A stretch of 64,000 nucleotides of DNA from Marchantia polymorpha subsp. ruderalis (GCA_037833965.1 AP031352.1:21990501-22054500); one strand, 5' to 3'. Numbered from the stretch's first letter, positions 1 to 10,227 are shown. A program made the numbers and translations. Notes: generated from the sequence alone by a model not told the origin.

Positions 1-1004
1 CCCACGCATCGGGGCGCTTTCGGAGAGCGTTCAGGACATTCCGTACCAATTCCTAATGGTGCGGACTGAGCCAGGATGAGAGTTTCGAAACGCTAGTCCA
101 GACAACATCGGGCCAGAAGCAGAAACACAAGCCTAGACATTTGGCAGCCACTCCTGGTAAGATTGCCATAGCAATCTATCTGTTTCATCAACAGCCTGAC
201 AGACAAACCAACAGTTCGTTAACCTCTGTGAAATATCTAACCTCTGTGAATTGATACAATAAGACAATCTAGACAATCTATGTAGTAAGTGAATGGATCC
301 ACAAATTCATAAATATGAAAATTAATCATAGTCTCACGGAGGTCACCTGATCAATCAGCCGATGATAACATGAAGCATTGATCTCTACCGTTTCTAGATC
401 TGAACTCTATCTAAAGGTTTTGAAGAATGAAACGACGCCCAAACCTTGACACTGTTACATCATTTCATGCAGTGGTGAGGATGGTTTAGAAGTGCTTTCG
501 TTACCTTTCATATCGAGTTCCATCGATCAGACAGGCACTTTCCAGAGTCCAGAGTCACGCTCAAAGACTCTCACTCTGTTCCAGTCGAGGAGTATTGTTA
601 TAGGAACAAAAAGACATGCCCACGAGCTGAAATTTAGGGGCGGTTCCCAATTAAAATCCGGTCTTGACCGGAGTTTTAATGATCTGTCATGACGTCATCT
701 ACAAGCATAACCTATGATTTTCTAGCAACTACTTCCACTTTTTCTTGCTGTAGTCCCTCTCTCTCTCTCTCCTTTCCGACCGAGTTCTTTGCAGTCGAGC
801 TGCCTTTTCCTCATTCCTTCTCAATGTAAGAAATAATTTGTATATGCCATTCTAACCCGAATGCCAACACAGGGACCGGCTCACTTGTCTACGAACAGCA
901 CGAGCCGGCTACATCCACACAGAGCAGGGAATCTCGGAATAACTTTTATGCCCTTGACTCCCTTCCGAAATACGATCAATTTTCTTTGTGGTCTGTCAAC
1001 GAGG
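1..1004. repeat. Local repeat block R1 (first copy)
   Basis: About 1 kb that recurs nearly unchanged at 1475-2510 with a 1504-1506 bp offset. It begins upstream of the window and corresponds to 25738-26771 in the next unit. Differences from R2 include a 2-bp insertion near 690/2194 and scattered substitutions. Its left end holds a 68-nt VIT1-like exon on the minus strand. It contains a hairpin at 650-680 (arms of about 14, one extra base) and a short CT run near 755-772. The small frame at 492-692 has no ATG support and no recognisable domain, so I do not call it a gene. Confidence 0.85.
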
Positions 1005-1025
1005 ATAGTATAACATAGTATATAT

Positions 1026-1474
1026 AGTATAGTCACTAATACTTGCAGTTTTCAGGTGAGCATAAAATTTTTCCGTAAAGATGTTTATGAGTATTTTCAT
1101 TTCACGATAAGTGTGATGGAACTCCCAATCAGCATTGCATCCATGTAGACCCGTGATAATTCAGATCCAAAATTGACTCACTGGCGTAGAGACTCGAATG
1201 CCTGCGGCTGCCTCAGGCGGTTCACCAGCGCGCTGAATGCGTGCGACAGGTCGAACCACTTGAGGATGGGGCAGTAGCCTACGCAGTCGGCAAAAGTGAA
1301 TCGGAAGGTGTTCCGTGGAGGCGTCATCGTCGTCGACACTGAGGTCTGCCTGGTGAACTTCAGCCAGCATCTGGTGAAGATGTTTCCTTGCTGTTGATTC
1401 CTTTCCGCCACAGAGGACTGTACCCATACATGCGCAGCTTTCTCCAGCACTCGAGTCTTGGGAGTGCGGTTAGG
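1026..1474. repeat. Local repeat block V' (VIT-side flank, deleted form)
   Basis: Matches block V at 24791-25242 closely. Relative to V, a 2-bp deletion near 1284 shifts a minus-strand frame that is open for 83 codons in V. Immediately after V' the sequence jumps to block R2, skipping the 495 bp (25243-25737) that separate V from R in the fuller copy. The skipped segment contains a VIT1-like exon and most of an intron, so V'-R2 is a deleted derivative of V-R. Confidence 0.8.
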
Positions 1475-2510
1475 TGTCTCGTACGTACCTCATCATGAAG
1501 TCGACCCACGCATCGGGGCGCTTTCGGAGAGCGTTCAGGACATTCCGTACCAATTCCTAATGGTGCGGACTGAGCCAGGATGAGAGTTTCGAAACGCTAG
1601 TCCAGACAACATCGGGCCAGAAGCAGAAACACAAGCCTAGACATTTGGCAGCCACTCCTGGTAAGATTGCCATAGCAATCTATCTGTTTCATCAACAGCC
1701 TGACAGACAAACCAACAGTTCGTTAACCTCTGTGAAATATCTAACCTCTGTGAATTGATACAATAAGACAATCTAGACAATCTATGTAGTAAGTGAATGG
1801 ATCCACAAATTCATAAATATGAAAATTAATCATAGTCTCACGGAGGTCACCTGATCAATCAGCCGATGATAACATGAAGCATTGATCTCTACCGTTTCTA
1901 GATCTGAACTCTATCTAAAGGTTTTGAAGAATGAAACGACGCCCAAACCTTGACACTGTTACATCATTTCATGCAGTGGTGAGGATGGTTTAGAAGTGCT
2001 TTCGTTACCTTTCATATCGAGTTCCATCGATCAGACAGGCACTTTCCAGAGTCCAGAGTCAAACTCATGGACTCTCACTCTGTTCCAGTCGAGGAGTATT
2101 GTTATAGGAACAAAAAGACATGCCCACGAGCTGAAATTTAGGGGCGGTTCCCAATTAAAATCCGGTCTTGACCGGAGTTTTAATGATCTGTGTCATGACG
2201 TCATCTACAAGCATAACCTATGATTTTCAAGCAACTACTTCCACTTTTTCTTGCTGTAGTCCCTCTCTCTCTCTCTCCTTTCCGACCTAGTTCTTTGCAG
2301 TCGAGCTGCCTTTTCCTCATTCCTTCTGAATATAAGAAATAATTGGTATATGCCATTCTAACCGGAATGCCAACACAGGACCCAGCTCACTTGTCTACGA
2401 ACAGCACGAGCCGGCTACATCCACACAGAGCAGGGAACCTCGGAATAACTTTGATGCCCTTGACTCCCTTCCGAAATACGATCAATTTTCTTTGTGGTCT
2501 GTCGACGAGC
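1475..2510. repeat. Local repeat block R2 (second copy)
   Basis: Second copy of R within the unit. Homology with R1 stops around 2510 (R1 around 1004), after which the two flanks differ. A third, diverged piece of the same sequence lies at 3179-3277. Confidence 0.85.
1489..1556 (-). pseudogene. VIT1: VIT1-like exon fragment, orphaned
   Basis: On the minus strand this 68-nt exon reads NALRKRPDAWVDFMMR, the cytosolic segment that precedes the FELGLEKP motif in plant vacuolar iron transporters. It is bounded by AG on the acceptor side and by GTACGT on the donor side. In this copy the partner exon has been deleted (V' directly follows), so it cannot form a transporter. The left part of another copy is at 1-52. 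Further copies are at 25752-25819, 27256-27323, 51519-51586 and 53023-53090. Confidence 0.7.
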
Positions 2511-3178
2511 ATTAAAGTTCCCCTCTCAAGCTCACTTCACATATACTGGAACCGATCCTGGATGTATAATATAACATTTTTTTCTATTCTAGGTGCCCAA
2601 CATAACTTCAATTGACGGTTTCCGCCCAAAATAGATGATAGTGTGATTGTACAGCCATTGGAGAAAAGTTTCATCTAAAAATTTCGTAGTTATCTAGAAG
2701 ATGAAAACTTATAGATAAATACGAAACTATTAGATGTAAGTTTTCTATGAATTTTCATCTTCTGATCTTCACATTATTTCACTCACCTCATGTCCAAAAA
2801 GGTCCGTCAAATCTCACACTCCAACTTCAGGACTCTGCTCTCGAGAGAACGAGTTGGAAAGACTCGACCTATGTCTGTATGAATCATATGTCACAAGACA
2901 GTCCTATGACGAACGACTGACACATGTAACTCATAGAACAGGCTCTCCGGTTAGTACTTGGCTCCCCTGTAGAAGCTGGATGCTCATTTACCTGAGACCA
3001 AGAGCTGGAATATCTTCTAAAAGGTACTCATGTTACATGCAAAAGTACGGCAGTACCCAGGAATAAGAAGAGAATGATTGTTTGTCATCCCCAGGAGAAG
3101 TCATAGAACTCGTATGTGGTAATAACACAGAGGTAGATTTCATTCACGAAACAATAACCAAGTAGTGCTGCAGTTGGT

Positions 3179-3277
3179 GGTGAGGATGGTTCATAAGTGC
3201 TTTCCTTGCCTTCCTGATCGAGTTCCATTGATTTGGAGTCACGCTCATGGACTCTCACACTGTTCCAGTCGAGGGGT
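3179..3277. repeat. Diverged partial copy of block R
   Basis: Aligns with 474-585 and 1978-2091 at roughly 80 percent by eye, with a gap of about 25 bases in the middle. Shared stretches include TGGTGAGGATGGTT and CTGTTCCAGTCGAGG. It shows that block R was already a dispersed repeat before the recent local duplication. Copies recur at 28946-29044 and 54713-54811. Confidence 0.7.
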
Positions 3278-4324
3278 CTTCGAAACACCATGAAGTGTGT
3301 ATACCTCACCATGGGAACTCCAAACTACGGAAGGATCGAGGTCGATCGAGGTCAACCCACATGGAGACGAATTACGTCATATCATGGTTCAAGACACTGA
3401 AGCTAGAACAACTCGGCCATTCACGTTAATATATCTTGTGGCAGAAGACAAGAACTGTTCAGCACTTCACGTCAGTGACAGTTGAGAAACTTACATATCC
3501 GTCGATTAGGTTCTAATAACCAGTGATAAATAAAAACAAGATCCCAGGCAGCACTTGAAGCTGCAGCACAAAATAATAACGTACAATGCTCTTGCATTCA
3601 GCTACTGGCCGTGAAATTAGAAGATATTGTGGCAGAAAAAAAAAAGGAGTACTCAGCTTTTTTTTTACTGCAAGAGTTAGTGATGACAAGTTAGGTCAAA
3701 CATCCCAGTTCCTTTGCGTTGAAAGGTCCATGGCAGGCAGACGGTTATCCAATGTCACCAAGCCCTGGTTCTTGACATTAAATCTCCGACAGAGTATTCA
3801 TCCTCAGCCAGCAAGAGTTGTTTCAGGATCGACCGAGTAAATTTTGAACAGGTGCATTACAATATGTATCAACCGACATTAACAAGCATCTGCGAAAGTT
3901 GCAGTGGGATAAAACCTTGAATAACCTTAAAACATCGCAATTCTACCGAGACCCACATTCACTCCAAAGCACATAGGTCGTAGATTAGTGCAAAAGAATC
4001 CATGAGATGAAATTCACTGTCATCCACGACTAACAGTTAGTAATCATTTTCAAAATTAAAGAAAGCCGTTCAATTCTGTACATGTCAAGTACTACGAAGC
4101 TTGCCCATATACATTTCGTTTCGCGAATCAATGCACGAATGAGAGCCTGCACAGGGAGGTTCAGAGGTGCAGAGTGAAGTTCTTCTACCGCGACCCCCAC
4201 ATACTGCATACTAAGGCAAGAGCCTACCTGAACCGGAGGTCACCGGTGCCACAACGTGTCGCCCAAATTTGAAATTCGTCACATTCGAAAACTCGGAAAG
4301 TGCAGCCAGGGTTTCAAGTTTCAA

Positions 4325-4398
4325 TGCTCGAGCACCTAAGTCAAACAAATTGTGCTCGAGAAACATCGAGTAGGACTTGTTTGACTCAAGTGCTCGAT
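4325..4398. repeat. Imperfect inverted repeat, module shared with 7310-7350
   Basis: The left arm at about 4325-4348 (tgctcgagcacctaagtc) pairs imperfectly with about 4376-4398. The left arm and the sequence before it (from about 4249, including ggtgccacaacg) resemble a second place at 7126-7350, so this looks like part of a dispersed repeat. Family unknown. Confidence 0.5.
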
Positions 4399-5100
4399 CC
4401 TCGACTGCGCACCCTACCTCTCCAGCTCCATGTGAGAAGATCACACAGATAGCTAAGAAAACCTGCAGGGATTTTCGGGAACGACCTCAAGTTTCTTGCG
4501 AAGAAGGCAAACCTATGTCGGATTGTGGTGGCAATCTGAAGCTCTTCGATTGTGATCGCATTCTGAACCTGTCGGAATTATTCATCGAGACATGATGAAA
4601 CAGACCAGTCTCTGGCGAGGATCAGGTTAGTGTTGCCCAATCTTCGTTGCCCCGGCTGCAATCCCTCGCTCAACAGATGTGTGGAGCCTTCCTGTGAAGT
4701 CTCTATATTTTGTCCCATTTTGTCAGAAATTTGCTTCTGCAGATGCGCAGACCAACAACTAGTCTCACCTGCGTCCGAGGTCAACCCAATTTAAGTCATG
4801 TGAAGGAAACAGCAGGCGATTCTAATTTTCTAGACCCCTCGAGATATGGATCAGCCCGGCGGGAAACTTCCATATTAAGTATCGACCTAATCTACTTATT
4901 GTCTCACACACAATTCATAATTCAGTGGTGGCACGCCATGCCCCTGACACGAGAGAGAGCAGTGTGGGTGACCGAATTCCATAACAGAATCTGCAACTCT
5001 CTGTCCAATTCAAACGAGCAGAGTACTATAAACCCAGTCTTCATTGTAGCCCCCAAAGTTGTATTGCAAAATTCCCAAGTACGGTTCTGACGTGACTGAT

Positions 5101-5123
5101 CTCACGCCTTTCTTAGGCGTGAG
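5101..5123. repeat. Perfect hairpin, 9-bp arms
   Basis: Arms ctcacgcct and aggcgtgag enclose a 5-base loop. Recurs at 30868-30890 and 56635-56657. In a plant nuclear context this is not a transcription terminator. Confidence 0.7.
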
Positions 5124-5272
5124 GTCTATTATAAACAACAGGGAGGGAGGGGATCTGCCGGCGATGATTAATAGTTCTGGTGATTCGCTTGGTCCGGTTC
5201 ATTAAAGAAGTCCAGATTTGGTATTCGCTAGATTAATTAATGTTTTGTTCTAGGTTTTGCAACCGTCGTCCT

Positions 5273-5302
5273 TGACGTGTCCTCTGCATGGAGGACACGT
5301 CA
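5273..5302. repeat. Perfect inverted repeat, 12-bp arms across an ATG
   Basis: tgacgtgtcctc at 5273-5284 is mirrored by gaggacacgtca at 5291-5302 with a 6-base loop. The loop contains the ATG (5288) that opens the unrecognised frame that follows. A second perfect inverted repeat with 13-bp arms lies at 5429-5461. Confidence 0.8.
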
Positions 5303-5953
5303 GATGACCTTCACATTCACATTACTGCGTATAAAGGTCGTTTGTTACTCGCCATGGATTGGAGTAATATTGAGCTGGATGGTAGGAGCTATGAAGGCAA
5401 CTTTCTCCGTCATCCAATGGTCCAGAGAATGGATGAATCTCTGATGAGGAGATTCATCCATATGGGACTTCGAGGATGGCTAACTTTTCAAAGTTTTCGG
5501 TGCAGGAGGCAGTGATTTGTTCTTCGTCTTCGACACGGGGGTTCATATCGAGATAGGAGGTGAATACGAATACCTTGAGGTGGCGAGATACTGGCCGAAA
5601 CTAGACTTGATGGTATTTTTACCGGAACTTCCTAATCAAGATCTATTGGAAAATAAATACTGGATTTTCGAGCCGGAATTCTTCTATGACCCGTGGTATG
5701 CAATTATTACCTCGCCCGGAGTAAATGCAGAGCAGGGATGGATAACACAGCAGCAGAGACATCTGTAGTAGGAGGTGGGGGATTCTCTCATAGAAGAGAG
5801 CGTAGTGGAAGTCCGAAGAGAGGTTATCGGAGTTTCAGCACAGATGAGTTCACCGAGATATATATATGTCTTTTGGACTACACCCATTTTAACAACTGGG
5901 ATGCTAAATTGGGTTCATGTCGGTCTGGATTGGGCTGGTTGTTTTTGAAATAA
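5288..5953 (+). pseudogene. Unrecognised coding remnant in three overlapping frames
   Basis: Three frames follow each other: 5288-5515 (75 codons from an ATG), about 5484-5768 (acidic and aromatic, containing FVFDTG and DPWYAI), and 5693-5953 (ending in GLGWLFLK). Their amino-acid make-up looks more protein-like than the surrounding random frames, and an AATAAA polyadenylation-type signal follows at about 5950. I do not recognise the family. It could be a frameshifted gene, exons of a spliced gene (an AG lies just before the second frame), or chance. The opening ATG sits in the loop of a perfect inverted repeat, which argues that the 5' end has been rearranged. Copies at 31055-31720 and 56822-57487. 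Confidence 0.3.
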
Positions 5954-6235
5954 AACAAAGTTTTTTTATTCTTTGTTGGCACTCTCATCTTCACTCCCTA
6001 TAAATGTTGATGCGTTATAAATAAGAATGTTCATCATAATGAGTGTTAAATAAAGTGAAACTCGATATGCAAACATCTTTCCCTTTCATTGACATTTCTA
6101 GCAAATTTGTACTCAACGGGTAGTACTTGTGATGATGGTTAGCCACAGGAATTTTTGTGTCTCAATTATTCCACAACAACGGAGATTTTTCATTTGTATC
6201 AAAGTGGAATTATGTGAAGGTTCGTGAAAGAATCT

Positions 6236-6910
6236 AACCTGGAAATGCACATGAAGGGGAATAAGGCATGAACTTGGATCTTTGTTGTACCTCACGGACT
6301 TTGTTGTGCCTCGACCATGTGCCGGTCGTGGAGTCGTAAATCAAAGATCTGCGCTCATCTGGAAGTAGAATTCATCCCAAAACCAGCTTGAAGCGCTTTG
6401 TAGATCGGTCCACGACGAAACCAACCACCACACAGTTCATCGTTCCAATCGATGCAATGACCGTAGGTATTGCATCGATTTCATGAGGTATGTTCAGGGT
6501 CAGGAATTTATCCGCAACTGCGCTATACAGAACATATTTCATCGACAAACGTTTATTGGAACACAAAGCCTCCATCGGCAGCGACTAGCAACTTGGATTC
6601 AAATGTAATGCATTCCTTGTGATCCATTGATCACTGCAGCAAAAGAAGGCCGCGCCGCCAGTAAAATAATAATAGGCAATAACATGTTTATTTCAGATAT
6701 TGTTCCGTAAATCAGGACCATCAACGATTTCCATCCACTTTTTTACAGACTGAACTACATGCTGCAAGTGTGGAAACTGGCAGACCATGATCTCTGAGAA
6801 CTTCGATCAGATATTCGCTAGGTAAAGTTTCCCAAGGATCTCCAGGTCGACTCTCTTTCGTTTCGACTACCGTTGCAGCAATCAATTCAGAGGATGATGT
6901 ATATGACGGT
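6236..6910 (-). pseudogene. F-box protein pseudogene (F-box plus F-box-associated domain)
   Basis: Read from right to left, the frame from 6910 contains DPWETLPSEYLIEVL (about 6840-6800) followed by the SVCKKW signature of an F-box. That signature needs a shift at a run of six T (6739-6744; A on the coding strand), so one base appears to have been gained there. Further down, 6575-6375 encodes an F-box-associated segment with VVDRSTKRFKLVLG. A stop follows at once, after which the same frame resumes with IYDSTTGTWSRHNKV and runs to about 6236. F-box proteins of this type bind SKP1 through the F-box and substrates through the C-terminal beta-propeller-like region. With at least two disruptions the gene is probably dead. 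A perfect 12-bp inverted repeat (6447-6480) lies within it. Confidence 0.75.
6447..6480. repeat. Perfect inverted repeat, 12-bp arms
   Basis: aatcgatgcaat at 6447-6458 and attgcatcgatt at 6469-6480, loop of 10 bases, inside the F-box-associated region of the pseudogene. Recurs at 32214-32247 and 57981-58014. Confidence 0.8.
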
Positions 6911-7125
6911 CATCTCTGCATCGGCGATCTGCAACAGCTCACAAGGGAGCAGAATAGTTACTTGCGAGTTGAGCTGGACGAAAAGTCTCACGCAGGTTGA
7001 CTCAGAAAGGCTCAAATGAGAAGAATTGCGTGCATAGACACTTGTGACTCACCTTTCAACCTAGAGAATGCTGGCTGGCTACACAAGTCTGCACGAGAGA
7101 AGAATGGAAACGATGGTCATTTAGT

Positions 7126-7350
7126 TGTCACAGGTGCCACAACGCGTCGCGCACATTTCAAATTCGTGAAATTTCAAATTTCAAATCTCACGAATTTCAA
7201 ATTTTTGTGACGCCATCAATATATTTTCTTGATTCATGGCGGCAGTGGACGCGGATAGGTGGGTGGAGTGAAATTTGAAAGGGCAGCGTCGAAATTCAAA
7301 AGGTTTCAAATTTCAATGCTCGAGCACCTGAGTGAAGCAAATTCTCGAGC
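7126..7350. repeat. AATTTCAAA-rich module related to 4249-4350
   Basis: Contains ggtgccacaacg and, about 175 bp later, tttcaatgctcgagcacct, both also found in the same order at about 4256 and 4318. Between them lies a stretch rich in TTTCAAATT with an inverted repeat (7155-7169 against 7188-7202, one mismatch). It looks like a longer copy of the same dispersed element. I cannot assign a family and see no coding capacity. Copies at 32893-33117 and 58660-58884. Confidence 0.45.
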
Positions 7351-8500
7351 ATCTTGGCACTACAGGGTGTTTGGATGACTGTTAAATAGGCTCCACTGAA
7401 CTGACCACTACTCCACTGCACTCAGATCAGTTTTCCAAGCACTCAGTTCGGGGCCAGAGTCCCGGACTTAATGCTTCACGTACTGATCTAACGCAGGAAC
7501 AAATTACAGAAAGAGCGTAGGGACTTTAGGAAAAGGCCTCACAGTACCTACGTGCTCTGCAGACATTGTACATGCTTGCAAGCCCATCTCAAATATGTGA
7601 TAGAATTCAACAGTATTACACGAACTATGTGACTTATAGACAACTACCAAGAATGTTGAACATATCTGGAATTCCGTTGCCAGATCTCCAAGCCCCCCTG
7701 TGGGTATTGTGCTCTCACAAAGTTTGCTTCAAGGCTTACTTAAACTTGGTCCGAAGCTTGCCGATCCTCGTGTACCATTTACTATTGCACGTCATTTACT
7801 ATTGTATACGTCGTTCTGCCCGATCGTAAGGATGATGTTGTCTTCGTAAAGAGCAAACAAGAGTGTTCAACGAATTGATGCACGCTGCCGGTTTCTCTGC
7901 AATCACAGACAGTTCTCGTTAAATGATTGTGTGCATCATTTGCAAACCAGATATAATAAAAATGCAGGGACGGGTTGATGCTGTGCGGAATAATAATGGA
8001 TCAGCACTAAGCAGAGATCACGACTCACAACTGACAGCTCTGTCACGCTGAATTCAGTGTAAACGGCTTTCAGGAGTCAAGCAGAGTACTATCAACGATG
8101 ACAGCCCAGGCTGAAATTAACATCAAGATGTTTAAGGCTTGGAAGTACTTCCTGACCAAGTCGCGCAGGGCCAATAACGTACCAGAAGGTAACCAATATT
8201 CTCCAATAGATTCGACAGAAGAGAAATATGCCGAAATCTGCAATCCAGCGACTTGACGGGAATCGACTTCTGTATTCACGCCAAGGTACTTGATAGAGTG
8301 AGAGGAAGTTGACGTCAAGCGCTGAATTGCAGATTCAGTTCTACGAGCAGCTTCGGGCTCCGGAGAGAGTGGGCAGAGTGGTGGGCATTATATACTCCTC
8401 CCGGGACTTCACGAGAACAAATCGACGCTGGAGTCAAAGGATTGCGAAGGCACTAGACACACTCCGAGTCCATCTTCCTCCTCAATCTACATAGAGGACC
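7351..8500. other. No recognisable gene
   Basis: Only short frames without recognisable domains (for example 7566-7829 plus and 8070-8318 minus). I see no RNA gene. Corresponding regions are 33118-34267 and 58885-60034. Confidence 0.55.
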
Positions 8501-8550
8501 TTTAGGACTGTTTGAAGTTACATCCCCTGAGTAATTTATTTTCCCCTCAT

Positions 8551-8607
8551 TAACTTATTGAACGAGTGGTTTAGTGTCCAACACGAAAGTACTCGTTGAA
8601 TAAGTTA
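8551..8607. repeat. Inverted repeat, 17-bp arms, one mismatch
   Basis: taacttattgaacgagt at 8551-8567 and its near reverse complement at 8591-8607, loop of 23 bases, at the edge of the AT-rich island. Copies at 34318-34374 and 60085-60141. Confidence 0.75.
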
Positions 8608-8742
8608 GTGAAAACTAAACAAATCTAAAACTAAAATCTTTTGTGTGTCTTTGTACTTGAATAGATCAAACAGTGTACTTCACTTGATAATGATATGGAA
8701 ATGCGGAAAATTGATTCATCATCATCGTCACCTGTGGATCCT

Positions 8743-8774
8743 AGGGTTTAGGGTTTAGTGAGGGTTTAGGGTTA
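8743..8774 (+). repeat. Short interstitial telomere-like repeat (TTTAGGG type)
   Basis: AGGGTTTAGGGTTTAG, a short interruption (tg), then AGGGTTTAGGGTT. This is the Arabidopsis-type plant telomere unit, about four repeats long. At this length it may be an ancient chromosome-end scar, a telomerase-filled break, or a telo-box. It is far too short to be a telomere. Copies at 34510-34541 and 60277-60308. Confidence 0.85.
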
Positions 8775-9492
8775 TGTGAGGCAAAATTTACTCAAGGTTC
8801 TCAAATAGCAAAGATAACTTAATAATTAAGTTTGTGATCAAATTAAATTTTTATATCCACTTTAAATATTTTTTCAACAACACTCATGACCTCATGCCCA
8901 AGATATCAATGGATTTACAGAGTCTTTCATTAAGCAATTAGATTTATCAGTAATACTGTTATTAAGGAGTTATAACTTTCCTCGTCGTCTTCGCAGTGTC
9001 ACCCTTGCTAGCTTTAAGAACTCATTACTATATTTTATTGCACCAAAAAAAATGGTTATCTAGCACACTTACTGCCATGAGCTACCTAAACATACAATAA
9101 TCATGGTTTCTAATACTCTACCATAAAAGATAAAGTAAATTATGTAAATTTGAAAATAAAATAAATTTGGATGTGATTGAGTATATATCATCAGGTAATA
9201 TGATCAAGTAGCTTAAATTCATTATTATATTTTTGTTTCAAACCAATAATTTCAATGAAAGTGTAAAATATTCTTATCAAGCTCCCTTGTCACTTAACGT
9301 GTGTGCAGTCACACATGAGTTACTTTTTTTTAAACAAAAAGTAAAAGTCAAGTTATAAATAAAGAAACAAAATTGATTTAAAATATGAATAAAAAAGACA
9401 ATAAATGTCAATGTAAAAAAATGAAAATTTTGAAAAAGTGAGTCAATGAATTATTGAGTATGAAAATTTACTTAAAAATTCCAATTGGAAGT

Positions 9493-9594
9493 TACATTTA
9501 TTGCTCTTTATCTAAAATAAGCGTGGAAAGCACATTACTAAAGAGGTGGAGGGTTAACCTATTCCTTGACAGGTTGATATTTGAATTTGAATGG
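9493..9594. repeat. 102-bp direct repeat, left copy
   Basis: Matches 10094-10195 with two mismatches. The pair brackets an F-box-associated gene fragment. Too long for a transposon target-site duplication, and it lacks LTR features (no TG...CA ends, primer site or polypurine tract seen). Confidence 0.85.
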
Positions 9595-9620
9595 AGACCA
9601 TGAAAGAACTATCAAATACC

Positions 9621-10081
9621 AGAAAGAACTATCAAATGAACTGATGGAAGTAGTATAGCTGATCCATTCCCTTCAATCGACTGGATGTTTGCAAGCTTTA
9701 TTATCTTAAATGGAAACCGACCATCTAATGTTCATTCATGCCCCTTGCAATCGAATTGCACATGAGCCCCATTCCAGTTGTGAGCAAAATCACCTTTTTT
9801 CCCCGGTTGACGAATCTAGCCAATAGAGTGAATACTTTCTGGAAACTCATGAGAGAAGTTTGAACGTAGTGATTACAGCATAACATTTATTTTTCAAAAG
9901 GTTGCCGTCGGAACTGGGATGAACCGCTTTACTTCCGACGTCGTGGGACCTTCTGAAGTAAAAACTGTCACCGTCCACTTCCCAGTAGTCATGTTGTACA
10001 CCAAAGCCCGATGCGACCAGAACAAGCTTGAAAGGAAAATGATATGATCCCCTTGCCCGTTCCAACTTCCTACGTACCTTC
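9621..10081 (-). pseudogene. F-box-associated domain fragment, copy A
   Basis: On the minus strand the end of one frame reads FPFKLVLVASG, and a shifted frame continues with SHRALVYNMTTGKWTV. Together these match the FKLV...LVYDSTTGTW core seen in the pseudogene at 6236-6910, so this is the C-terminal part of an F-box protein with a frame disruption in between. No F-box is attached. The 461-bp segment is duplicated at 16051-16511 (offset 6430 bp, five substitutions noted). It lies between two 102-bp direct repeats. A 16-bp start sequence is itself repeated just upstream (from 9602). Copies at 35388-35848 and 61155-61615. Confidence 0.6.
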
Positions 10082-10093
10082 CTTCTTACTTCC

Positions 10094-10195
10094 TACATTT
10101 ATTGCTCTTTATCTAAAATAAGCGTGGAAAGCACATTACTAAAGAGGTGGAGGGTTAACCTATTTCTTGACCGGTTGATATTTGAATTTGAATGG
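10094..10195. repeat. 102-bp direct repeat, right copy
   Basis: Second copy of 9493-9594. Its last bases form the left arm of the perfect hairpin at 10185-10227, whereas the left copy continues into different sequence. The hairpin therefore arose at or after the duplication. Confidence 0.85.
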
Positions 10196-10227
10196 TTTCG
10201 CGCGTTCCGCGCGAAACCATTCAAATT
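10185..10227. repeat. Perfect hairpin, 20-bp arms, 3-base loop
   Basis: Arms 10185-10204 and 10208-10227 are exact reverse complements with the loop ttc. The core is gtttcgcgcg facing cgcgcgaaac. The left arm overlaps the end of the 102-bp repeat, so the right arm looks like a fold-back copy. Copies at 35952-35994 and 61719-61761. Confidence 0.95.

Larger units (their letters stand above)
2511..5100. other. No recognisable gene
   Basis: I see no protein domain here. The open frames are short, often start with TTG or GTG, and look random. Items present: an imperfect hairpin around 2695-2755, a run of ten A at 3636-3645 facing nine T at 3658-3666, the diverged R fragment, and an imperfect inverted repeat at 4325-4398. 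The same stretch recurs at 28278-30867 and 54045-56634. Confidence 0.6.
8501..9490. other. AT-rich island
   Basis: Base composition changes sharply here. From about 8500 to 9490 the DNA is dominated by A and T with long A runs, unlike the balanced flanks, and has no long open frame. It starts near an inverted repeat (8551-8567 against 8591-8607, 17-bp arms with one mismatch), contains telomere-like repeats at 8743-8774, and ends where the first 102-bp direct repeat begins (9493). It may be a separate insertion or a matrix-attachment-like region; I cannot tell which. Confidence 0.6.

Noticed and set aside
492-692. 66-codon frame repeated as a 75-codon frame at 1996-2223
   Set aside because: Starts with TTG and is repeated only because block R is duplicated. 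The two copies differ by frame-ending indels, so there is no sign of protein selection.
4710-5090. 126-codon plus-strand frame
   Set aside because: Opens with TTG, no domain or compositional sign of coding, and no conserved neighbour.
5101-5123. Rho-independent terminator
   Set aside because: The GC hairpin lacks a T tract and the DNA is plant nuclear.
8743-8774. Chromosome end
   Set aside because: Only about four telomere units, with unrelated sequence and further array copies on both sides.
9493-10195. 102-bp direct repeats as LTRs of a small retroelement
   Set aside because: No TG...CA ends, primer-binding site, polypurine tract or element proteins; the interior is an F-box gene fragment.
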